A stretch of 64,000 bases of DNA from the NCBI GenBank assembly GCA_027083445.1, contig JALWOP010000156.1, positions 1 to 64,000 on the forward strand, given 5' to 3'. Numbering within the stretch: the first letter of the stretch is position 1; the number at the start of each line of letters is the position of its first letter. Below the pieces are notes generated by a model, which ran no database searches, had not been told where the DNA came from, and saw nothing but the letters and a program-made list of their open reading frames with translations. Shown in pieces: positions 8,951 to 15,372 of this stretch. This stretch comes from Planctomycetota bacterium. GTDB lineage: Bacteria; Planctomycetota; UBA1135; GCA-002686595. Made by a program: the position numbers and the translations under genes.

Positions 8951-9690
8951 CCAAAGTCTCCTGCCGGCAGCCGGCGGAAGAAGGTACGCACCGAGAGATT
9001 GGGTGGATTGTCGCGCAGCTCCCGGGGCTCTCCCTGCGCAATGATGCTCCGTGCTTGCCGATCCAGCATCACACAGCGTGTTCCGATCTTGAAGATGCTC
9101 TCGAGCTCGTGAGTCACGATGACCACGGTCATCCCCAGGCTGCGGCTGAGTGCCAGAATCAACTCATCGAACTCGACGGCGCTGACCGGATCGAGCCCCG
9201 CAGACGGCTCGTCGAGGAAGAGCAGATCGGTCTCCAAGGCCAAGGCACGTGCGATCCCAGCGCGCTTCTTCATCCCGCCGGATATCTCCGAAGGCAGGTG
9301 ATTCTCATAGCCGTCCAGGCCGACCAAGCGCAACTTCCAGCGCACGATCGTCTCGATCGTGCGCCTGTCGAGGTCGGTCCAACGCCGGAGGGGAAGCGCC
9401 ACGTTTTGCGCCAGAGTCATCGAACCGAAGAGGGCCCCCGATTGGAACATCACGCCGAAGGGAGGACGGCCTCCGACCACGCGGAGCGGATTGCCGACCC
9501 CCTCGATTTCGATCGTGCCCGCCAACGGCTTTTCCAGCCCGATCAGATGGCGCAGCAGCGTGGATTTTCCGCATCCCGACCCGCCGAGGATCAGGAAGAT
9601 CTCGCCGCGATGCACGTCGAAGGTCAAGCCTTCCTGGATCGCAACGCCGTCGTAGCCGATCGATAGATCCCGCACCTCGATGACGTTCAT
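8947..9690 (-). CDS. ABC transporter ATPase, MlaF-like
   Basis: The 247-aa protein has Walker A GGSGCGKST at 36-44, a Q-loop near MFQSGALF, the signature ISGGMKKRAG, Walker B LLFLDEPSAGLDP and the H-loop THELE. The SGGMKKR signature and the MFQSGALFGSMT context are characteristic of MlaF-type ATPases that energise MlaE permeases. The ATG at 9690 is chosen because it falls 2 nt after the permease stop and gives the standard length; the open frame extends further upstream only as antisense to the permease. It is the second gene of the transporter operon. Confidence 0.93.
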   Translation of the reverse strand: MNVIEVRDLSIGYDGVAIQEGLTFDVHRGEIFLILGGSGCGKSTLLRHLIGLEKPLAGTIEIEGVGNPLRVVGGRPPFGVMFQSGALFGSMTLAQNVALPLRRWTDLDRRTIETIVRWKLRLVGLDGYENHLPSEISGGMKKRAGIARALALETDLLFLDEPSAGLDPVSAVEFDELILALSRSLGMTVVIVTHELESIFKIGTRCVMLDRQARSIIAQGEPRELRDNPPNLSVRTFFRRLPAGDFG

Positions 9691-9692
9691 CC

Positions 9693-10814
9693 CTAGACCC
9701 CGAGCAGGTTGTAGAGGATCGAAAAAGCCGTGTCCGTCAGGACCAGGTAGAACATCGTCGCAACGACTGCGGAGGTCGTGCTGCGTCCGACCTCTTCCGC
9801 TCCGCCACGGGTGGCCAGGCCACGCTCGCAAGCGGTCAAGCCGATGATCGCGCCGAAGACAGCCCCCTTGAACACCCCGCCGAAGATGTCCCCCAGGCCC
9901 AAGGCGTTCTGCACCGCACCCAAATAGGAACGGTAGGTGACTTCGAGTTGGCTGGTTGCGATCAGCATCCCCCCCGCGATGCCGACCGCATCGGCCAGGA
10001 GGGTCAACATGGGGACGACGATCGTGAGAACGATCACCCGGGGAAAGACGAGGTAGCGATAGGGTGAGAAGCCCAGAGTACGCAGGGCATCGATCTCCTC
10101 GGAGACGCACATCGTGCCCATCTCCGCCGCGATGGAGGCTCCCGACCGTCCGGCGACGACGATCGCCGTCATCAGAGGCGCCAACTCGCGGGTCAAGGAG
10201 AGGCTGACGAGGTCAGCGATGAGGGAGTCCGCTCCAAACTGGGCCAACTGGAGGGAGGCCTGAAAGGCGGTGATCAGGCCGATCAAGAAGGCGATCAAGA
10301 GCACGATCGGCGCCCCGTCCGTTCCGTGGCGCTCCAGGAGCCTCCAGATGCCGCTCCAATTGAGGGTCTGGGGTCTGCGCAGAGCCGAGAGCCAGGCGCC
10401 GCTCAGGCGTCCGACGAACTCGAGGATGCGCCGAGCGACCAGGAGCTTGTTCACCGTCTCACGCCCGATCTGGTGCAGGAGGCCCTCGTGGACGGGCGGC
10501 GCTTGCAGGCAATCCCGGGCAGCCCGTTCGGTGTAGAGATCGAGGATCTGTGAAACGGAGCCGCTGGCGCCGACGAAGCTCACCGCAGCTCCCCCGCGCA
10601 TGGCATCCCCCCAGGCCTCGGCCAGGATGGCGGCGGCCCCACCATCCAGTCGGCGCACCCCGGATAGATCGAGCTGTGTCGCCGAGGGAATACGGATGAC
10701 CCGCCCGAGTTCCTCCCGCAGGCGCGGGGCTCCCTCATAGGTCAGTTCGCCCTCGATACGCACCAGAGTCCCCTCCGGTCCGACGGCGACCTCCTCGACG
10801 CTGAACTCGACCAC
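9693..10814 (-). CDS. MlaE-type permease with N-terminal STAS domain
   Basis: The 373-aa product starts at GTG. Residues 1-95 form a STAS-like domain (LDLSGVRRLDGGAAAIL resembles the MlaB/SpoIIAA phosphoacceptor region, with Ser/Asp in the loop). Residues 130-373 are the MlaE/DUF140 permease, with the conserved amphipathic segment and RELAPLMTAIVVAGRSGA. In E. coli the STAS protein MlaB is separate and binds the ATPase; here the two are fused. It is the first gene of the operon MlaE-MlaF-MlaD-lipoprotein. A -10-like TAGCGT about 44 nt upstream overlaps the promoter of the divergent gene. Confidence 0.92.
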   Translation of the reverse strand: MVEFSVEEVAVGPEGTLVRIEGELTYEGAPRLREELGRVIRIPSATQLDLSGVRRLDGGAAAILAEAWGDAMRGGAAVSFVGASGSVSQILDLYTERAARDCLQAPPVHEGLLHQIGRETVNKLLVARRILEFVGRLSGAWLSALRRPQTLNWSGIWRLLERHGTDGAPIVLLIAFLIGLITAFQASLQLAQFGADSLIADLVSLSLTRELAPLMTAIVVAGRSGASIAAEMGTMCVSEEIDALRTLGFSPYRYLVFPRVIVLTIVVPMLTLLADAVGIAGGMLIATSQLEVTYRSYLGAVQNALGLGDIFGGVFKGAVFGAIIGLTACERGLATRGGAEEVGRSTTSAVVATMFYLVLTDTAFSILYNLLGV

Positions 10815-10856
10815 GCCGCCGAGTCTCGCGCCTGATGCCGCCGGGTTCCAGCCTGG

Positions 10857-10870
10857 AGACGCTAGGCTCT
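10857..10870. promoter_or_regulatory. Overlapping divergent -10 elements centred on CTAG
   Basis: The sequence ACGCTAGGCT holds TAGGCT (10863-10868) on the plus strand and TAGCGT (10859-10864) on the minus strand, sharing the CTAG core. The plus element is 6 nt before the GTG of the D-threonine aldolase-like gene, implying a leaderless mRNA; the minus element is 44 nt before the MlaE permease start. No clear -35 was identified. Two polymerases could not occupy both at once. Confidence 0.5.
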
Positions 10871-10874
10871 GGAT

Positions 10875-12035
10875 GTGGCACCCTTCTCCAACCTCGACCC
10901 GGCCCGGTACCGCCTACCCGAGCGAGCAGGTTCGGACCTGCTGACGCCCTGCCTCGTCGTCTGGATCGACAAGGTGCGCCGGAACGTCGCCCAGGTGATC
11001 GACGCCCTCGGGGGAACGCCCGATCGTTGGCGACCCCACCTCAAGACGACCAAGCTTCCGCCCCTCTGGGACGAACTCGTGCGCGAGGGGGTTCGCCACT
11101 TCAAGGTGGCCACGACCCGCGAAGCCCGCGTCCTGCTCCAGAGCCTTGCCCGCAGCGCCGTCGAGGGCGACGTCCTGGTGGCCTATCCCCTTCTGGGCCC
11201 CAACCTGGCCGCCCTAGGAAAGCTCGCCGAGACCCACTCCAGATGCCGGTTGTCGGTCCTGGTGGAAGACCTGACCCTCCTGCCCGAGATCTCCCCCCAC
11301 CTGGGCCTCTTCATCGACATCAATCCCGGGATGGACCGCACGGGGATCCCCATCGACCAGACCCATCGCATCCTCACCCTGGCGCGAGCCGCAGGCAGGC
11401 GCCTACGCGGGCTGCACTTTTATGACGGGCACCAAGTCGGCCCCCAGCCGGAGCGCCGAGCCGCCATCCACGCCGGTTATGACGCCTTGATCGCTCTCGT
11501 CACCATGCTCCGGGCGGAGGGCATCGAAGTGCCCGAGATCGTGACCTCGGGCACGCCGGCCTTCCTGGCCGCCGCCCAGCACTGGCCCCTGCGACGTCTC
11601 GACGGAACGGTCCATCGCGTCTCCCCCGGCACCGTGATCCTGCATGACGGACGCTCCCAGGAATTGAATCCGGATTTCGCCCTCCAGCCGGCGGCCCTGC
11701 TCTACACGCGGGTGGTCAGCCAGCCGCGGGAGGGCCGGTTCACTTGTGACGCGGGCTCCAAGTCGCTCGCTGCGGAGGCCGGGAATCCCTGTGCCCATGT
11801 CCTTGGACATCCAGACTGGGTCCCAGCGATACCCAGTGAAGAGCATCTGCCCATCGATGTGCCGGGGGAGGCGATGCCCGTGCTCGGCGAGGAGCTGCTG
11901 TTGATCCCCAGGCACGTCTGCCCGACGGTGAACCTTGCCGAAGAGATCCTGCTCCTCGACGGCGAGAACTGGCTCGGCGTCGCCCCCGTGGAAGCCCGAG
12001 CCCACGACCTGCTCCCCCCCTGGGCGCAGCGCTGA
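10875..12035 (+). CDS. PLP-dependent D-threonine aldolase / D-serine dehydratase-like enzyme
   Basis: The 386-aa protein has the fold-type III PLP-barrel start, with the cofactor motif RPHLKTTK at 53-60, and a C-terminal HVCPTVNL (His347, Cys349). This is the zinc or metal site of the DSD1/D-threonine aldolase family. Family members cleave D-3-hydroxy-amino acids to glycine plus aldehyde, or deaminate D-serine. The two activities cannot be separated from sequence alone. Initiation is at GTG 10875, six nt after TAGGCT, which suggests a leaderless transcript. No pathway partner adjoins it; the next gene is convergent. Confidence 0.85.
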   Translation: MAPFSNLDPARYRLPERAGSDLLTPCLVVWIDKVRRNVAQVIDALGGTPDRWRPHLKTTKLPPLWDELVREGVRHFKVATTREARVLLQSLARSAVEGDVLVAYPLLGPNLAALGKLAETHSRCRLSVLVEDLTLLPEISPHLGLFIDINPGMDRTGIPIDQTHRILTLARAAGRRLRGLHFYDGHQVGPQPERRAAIHAGYDALIALVTMLRAEGIEVPEIVTSGTPAFLAAAQHWPLRRLDGTVHRVSPGTVILHDGRSQELNPDFALQPAALLYTRVVSQPREGRFTCDAGSKSLAAEAGNPCAHVLGHPDWVPAIPSEEHLPIDVPGEAMPVLGEELLLIPRHVCPTVNLAEEILLLDGENWLGVAPVEARAHDLLPPWAQR

Positions 12036-12043
12036 GGGGACGC

Positions 12044-13498
12044 CTAGGCCTCCGGTGCCGGCTGCAACCCCTTCTGCGGCGCTACCTCGGCAGCGCCACC
12101 GCCCTCCTGCTCCGCCTCTTCGACCAGTCGGGTGAGGGAGCAGTTGTAGGCCGAGGCGCGGTGCTGGGCTTCGAGCTGGGAAAGGTTCTCGGTGATGACG
12201 CGGTCCAAGGGATCCGCGTTCGTGGTCGCGGGTAAGGCCTCGCGGCCGGTGATCGCATCGATCAAGTCCAGCACGCGGATCCTCTCGGGAGTGCGTGCCA
12301 GGGTCAGGGGCTGATCCGTGTCGCTCTCCTCGCCACGGACGATGAGCCCATGCGCGACCAGGGGGTCGACCACCTCCTCGATCGTTCCCTCCGGGACCTC
12401 GAGCTCCTCCGCCAGGGCGCGGATGCCCGGGAGGGCTGAACCGCGTAGAAAGCAGCGAGCCACGCGGGTCGCAACCCGCACGGCCAGGATCTCCAAGGTC
12501 CTGGGATCGTGCTCGCGTACCCGGCGCAGCTCACGATGGATCGGCTCGACCTGGTGGGCGTAGGCCACCTCGGCACCAAGCAACACGGTAGCCCAGGAGG
12601 TGTACAGCCATAAGAGGAAGATCGGCAGCGCTGCGAAGGTGGAGTAGATCGCGTTGTAGTTGGCCACTCCCAACTGAAAGCGTACGTGCAGGACCTGCGC
12701 CAACTGCCAGATGCTCCCGCCGACGAGCCCACCCAGGAGCGCGCTGCGCACGCGCACTCGGGTGTTCGGCATGAACAAGTAGATGAAGGTGAATCCTAGC
12801 CAGACCGCGATCAGCGAGCTGCAGCGAGCATAGAATCCGAACAAGGCATCCAACCCGAAGCGTTCTCGTACGGACCCGATCACCTCCGGGTTCTGAAGTG
12901 CCGTACTGACCGCCGTGGCCGCCACGAGCAGGATGGGGACGACGATGCAGATCGAGAGATAGTCCGCGACCTTACGGATGAAGGTGCGTGAACGACGCAC
13001 CCCCCAGATATCGTTGAAGGTGCGCTCGATCGAGCTGAGCAGCTTGAGCACCGTGTAGAGCAGGACGAGCAGGCCGAAAACGCCCAGGCTGCTGACCTTG
13101 GTGTTCTCTACGAAAGCGAAGAGTGTATCGATCCCTTCGCGCAGCTCTCGCCCAGCCGCGTCGGCCCCATCAGCCGCACCGAGGGTCTGGTTCAGGAAGG
13201 GCTGGATGACCTCGGTCTGCAGCGCATCATAGGCGCCGAGCCCCTTGGCAACCGAAAAGGCGAAGGCCAGGAGGGGAACGATCGAGAGGACGGTGATGAA
13301 GGTCAGGGAGCCGGCCCGCATCAGGAGCTTGTTCTCCTCGATGCCCTTGGAGGTCAGGAAGACGACCCGCCCGAGCCGATAGAGCCCCCTGCGCGGCAAC
13401 CGCGTGGTGCCGGTCTCGGGAGACCAGACGTCACGGGCCAGAAAACGGCTGATCCCGGACCAGCCGCGCTGAAACCAACCGGAGCGCTCTTGGGACAT
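12044..13498 (-). CDS. YihY/virulence factor BrkB family membrane protein
   Basis: The 484-aa product has the YihY/BrkB core at about residues 50-330 with six hydrophobic segments, including AGSLTFITVLSIVPLLAFAF early, a YTVLKLLSSIERTFNDIWGVR stretch in the middle, and the LLWLYTSWATVLLGAEVAYA helix. This family was once annotated as RNase BN in error; its real function is unknown. A C-terminal extension of about 150 residues has winged-helix character (LAEELEVPEGTIEEVVDPL) and ends with a charged tail. It lies 39 nt downstream of the PGPGW-type gene on the same strand and probably shares its transcript. Confidence 0.88.
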   Translation of the reverse strand: MSQERSGWFQRGWSGISRFLARDVWSPETGTTRLPRRGLYRLGRVVFLTSKGIEENKLLMRAGSLTFITVLSIVPLLAFAFSVAKGLGAYDALQTEVIQPFLNQTLGAADGADAAGRELREGIDTLFAFVENTKVSSLGVFGLLVLLYTVLKLLSSIERTFNDIWGVRRSRTFIRKVADYLSICIVVPILLVAATAVSTALQNPEVIGSVRERFGLDALFGFYARCSSLIAVWLGFTFIYLFMPNTRVRVRSALLGGLVGGSIWQLAQVLHVRFQLGVANYNAIYSTFAALPIFLLWLYTSWATVLLGAEVAYAHQVEPIHRELRRVREHDPRTLEILAVRVATRVARCFLRGSALPGIRALAEELEVPEGTIEEVVDPLVAHGLIVRGEESDTDQPLTLARTPERIRVLDLIDAITGREALPATTNADPLDRVITENLSQLEAQHRASAYNCSLTRLVEEAEQEGGGAAEVAPQKGLQPAPEA

Positions 13499-13537
13499 CC
13501 GCCAAAGGATCGGCTGTATCCTGCTCGAGGTGAAGGG

Positions 13538-13963
13538 TCAATCCCTGGGAGCCATCAGCGGAGCCCTGCCGGAGCGCCTGCGGACGCAGTTCAGGAGGCG
13601 TCGCACCCGCTCGCGCCGCAGGAGGGCCCGCTCCAGGCGGCGCTTACCGGGGAATTCGAGCACGATGAGGCCCGCTAGCAGGGTCAGGAGCCCCTGTCCG
13701 GGCAGGACGAGCATGGCCAGGCCGGCCGCCAGCAGCAGCAGCCCCAGGACCATGCGCAGACCCCGTAGGGCCCAGCGCAGGGCCCGATGCCGGTGAGCCC
13801 AGGGTGAGGGAGGAGCTTCCAGTCTCAGGAAATAATCCGCGGGTATGCGAGCGATGAGGAGGGGAACCGCCAGAAGAGAGAGCACGGAAATAGCCACACC
13901 CACCCCTAGGACGACTTCCGCCCAGGGGCCTGGCCAGGTCAGCTCGAGCAAGGAGAGATGCAT
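13538..13963 (-). CDS. Small PGPGW-type transmembrane protein
   Basis: The 141-aa protein has two or three hydrophobic segments (about 18-38 and 68-100) and the motif LVLPGQGLLTLLAGLIVLE, which matches the PGPG-W/LPGPG core of the putative transmembrane PGPGW family. A basic C-terminal tail follows (KRRLERALLRRERVRRLL). Function is unknown. The ATG at 13963 faces the divergent AT-hook gene across a 180-nt gap. TAGGAT, about 36 nt upstream, is a candidate -10. Confidence 0.7.
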   Translation of the reverse strand: MHLSLLELTWPGPWAEVVLGVGVAISVLSLLAVPLLIARIPADYFLRLEAPPSPWAHRHRALRWALRGLRMVLGLLLLAAGLAMLVLPGQGLLTLLAGLIVLEFPGKRRLERALLRRERVRRLLNCVRRRSGRAPLMAPRD

Positions 13964-14078
13964 CCAGAGTCCGGGAGAGCTTGGTACTCCATAATCCTAG
14001 TCCCTCCTGGCAAAAGCCTCCTCCGTTCCCGCGAGAGGTTAAACTCACGAATGGAAAGCAAAGTCTCGGGTTTCATCG

Positions 14079-14107
14079 TTGAAAATCGAAGCCGGGGTCG
14101 ATACGAA
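14079..14107 (+). promoter_or_regulatory. Sigma70-like promoter of the AT-hook gene
   Basis: TTGAAA (14079-14084) and TACGAA (14102-14107) are separated by 17 nt. This is the clearest two-part promoter in the window. The ATG of the AT-hook gene follows 36 nt after the -10, leaving a leader of about 30 nt. The region is visibly AT-richer than its surroundings. Confidence 0.5.
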
Positions 14108-14143
14108 TTCCGTCCTCTCTCGGAATCTACCCCCCAGACTCCT

Positions 14144-14644
14144 ATGCCTAAGAAAAACACCGAAGCAGAAATCCAAGCCCTCGTCGACACGTTCGTCGCG
14201 GAGCTTTCGGGACTGATCCAAAGGTCCGCCGTCGAAGCCGCCATGGAGGCGCTGAGCGGTTCGCTCGGGGCCCCCGTCAAGCGTGGCCCGGGCCGCCCGC
14301 GGAAGACCGCAGCACCTGCCGCCCCCAAGGCCACCGCCACTGCGCCCAAAAAGCGCAGCAAAAGGGGACGCCGCTCATCCAAGTCCGTTGCGCGCATGGC
14401 GGAACGCGCACTCCAATACGTCAAGAGCCATCCCGACTGCTCCGTCGGTGAGATGGGTAGGGCCTTGAACACCACCACCAAGGAACTCCGTCTGCCCTTG
14501 ATGAAGCTGACCGCGGAGAATCTGATCCACACGGTCGGACAGAAGCGCGGGACGCGCTATCGCCCCGGCGCCGGTAGTGCGCGCAAGGCAGCCCCCCGCA
14601 AGAAGGCGGCCAAGAAAGCCACCCGCCGCAGGAAGAAGAAGTAG
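14144..14644 (+). CDS. AT-hook / histone H1-like DNA-binding protein
   Basis: The 166-aa basic protein has four parts. An N-terminal acidic/hydrophobic helix spans 1-40. A canonical AT-hook core RGPGRPRK lies at 47-54. A compact domain at about 83-140 (AERALQYVKSHPDCSVGEMGRALN, then KLTAENLIHTVGQKRGTRY) reads as a winged helix. The Lys/Arg/Ala tail (148-166, ending RRRKKK) resembles eukaryotic H1 and bacterial H1-like proteins. The likely role is nucleoid organisation or broad transcription control. ATG 14144 is chosen because the open frame upstream has no gene-like sequence and a promoter lies in it. A 15-bp hairpin follows 102 nt after the stop. Confidence 0.82.
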   Translation: MPKKNTEAEIQALVDTFVAELSGLIQRSAVEAAMEALSGSLGAPVKRGPGRPRKTAAPAAPKATATAPKKRSKRGRRSSKSVARMAERALQYVKSHPDCSVGEMGRALNTTTKELRLPLMKLTAENLIHTVGQKRGTRYRPGAGSARKAAPRKKAAKKATRRRKKK

Positions 14645-14746
14645 TTCGGAAAAGCCACCTCCCGCATTACGCCCAGGTCATACGGCCCATCGGGCCGCTC
14701 CTGTGGAAATGCAAGGAGAGGCCGGCAGCAACGGCTATGAACCCAA

Positions 14747-14780
14747 GGGGGCGGGCTGGGTCGACACCCAGCCCGCCCCC
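14747..14780. terminator. Perfect 15-bp GC-rich hairpin
   Basis: GGGGGCGGGCTGGGT (14747-14761) is followed by the loop CGAC and its exact complement (14766-14780). It lies 102 nt past the stop of the AT-hook gene and about 200 nt before BlaI. The stem is very stable, but GTTCCG rather than a T-run follows, so it is either an atypical terminator or a roadblock separating the two plus-strand units. Confidence 0.6.
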
Positions 14781-14926
14781 GTTCCGATCGCCGGCACCCC
14801 AGGCACGGCATCCGTCGAGGGAGACCTTCTTTCGTGCAGTTGGGGGACAGGTACTTTGACGCACCTCGGGGGTCATGGGTTGGAATCAGAAGCACCTCTG
14901 GAGCGCCATGGAGGGGGGGCCAAAAA
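14781..14926. other. Non-coding stretch upstream of blaI with repeat-like motif
   Basis: The 335-nt gap between the AT-hook gene and blaI holds the hairpin above and then no credible gene. At 14839-14862 lies TGGGGGACAGGTACTTTGAC. This resembles short sequences (GGGGACAGGTAC-type) that I recall as dispersed repeats near REP-associated transposases in many genomes; no such transposase is present here. The recall is from memory and no search was run. Confidence 0.3.
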
Positions 14927-14946
14927 AATACAGGGGTATTCTTGTA
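14927..14946. promoter_or_regulatory. Candidate BlaI operator upstream of the blaI-M56 operon
   Basis: AATAC-AGGG-GTATT (14927-14940) is a perfect inverted repeat, and TACA (14929-14932) with TGTA (14943-14946) gives a second, wider TACA-N10-TGTA dyad. Known BlaI/MecI sites carry TACA/TGTA half-sites. The position, about 35-50 nt before the repressor start, fits autoregulation. The sites are short and could be chance. Confidence 0.4.
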
Positions 14947-14979
14947 GCATGGTCGGGCAGCAGTGGTATCCCTGGGGTC

Positions 14980-15372
14980 ATGGGCCACGACGACCTCCCC
15001 GACGCTGAATTCGACCTGCTGGCGGTCCTGTGGAACCAGGGTCCCGCCACCCTGCGCGTGGTGCGCGAGGCCCTGGCGGAGCGCCGGCCGATGACCCATG
15101 GCGCAGCGGCTGTCTTGATGGGCCGCCTCGAAGAGAAGGGCCTGGTCGAGCGCACGGGCGAGAAAGAGGGCAAGGCCTTCGTCTACCGTGCCCGTCCCGT
15201 CGCCCAGGGCCGACTGCGAGCCCGCATCGAGGACCTGGCCCAGCGACTCTTCGGCGGCGATCCCATCGGACTGGTCTCCTCGCTCTTTGGAGAGAAGCCC
15301 CCCACGGCCGAGCAGGTTGCCGACCTCGAGCGCCTGCTCGCCGACCTCAAGCGGCGCCGGAGGAGGTCATGA
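14980..15372 (+). CDS. BlaI/MecI/CopY family transcriptional repressor
   Basis: The 130-aa protein has the BlaI winged helix: LPDAEFDLLAVLWNQGPATL at the N-terminus, TLRVVREAL, and the recognition region HGAAAVLMGRLEEKGLVER. A helical dimerisation region ends in a basic cluster. Such repressors hold off their own operon until the partner M56 protease cleaves or triggers them. ATG 14980 gives the usual family length; an upstream in-frame ATG at 14875 would overlap the candidate operator. The stop overlaps the M56 ATG by 4 nt, giving coupled translation. Confidence 0.9.
   Translation: MGHDDLPDAEFDLLAVLWNQGPATLRVVREALAERRPMTHGAAAVLMGRLEEKGLVERTGEKEGKAFVYRARPVAQGRLRARIEDLAQRLFGGDPIGLVSSLFGEKPPTAEQVADLERLLADLKRRRRRS

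Noticed and set aside
9691-10110. Upstream extension of the MlaF-like ATPase
   Set aside because: It overlaps the permease gene and has no homology; ATG 9690 gives the standard start.
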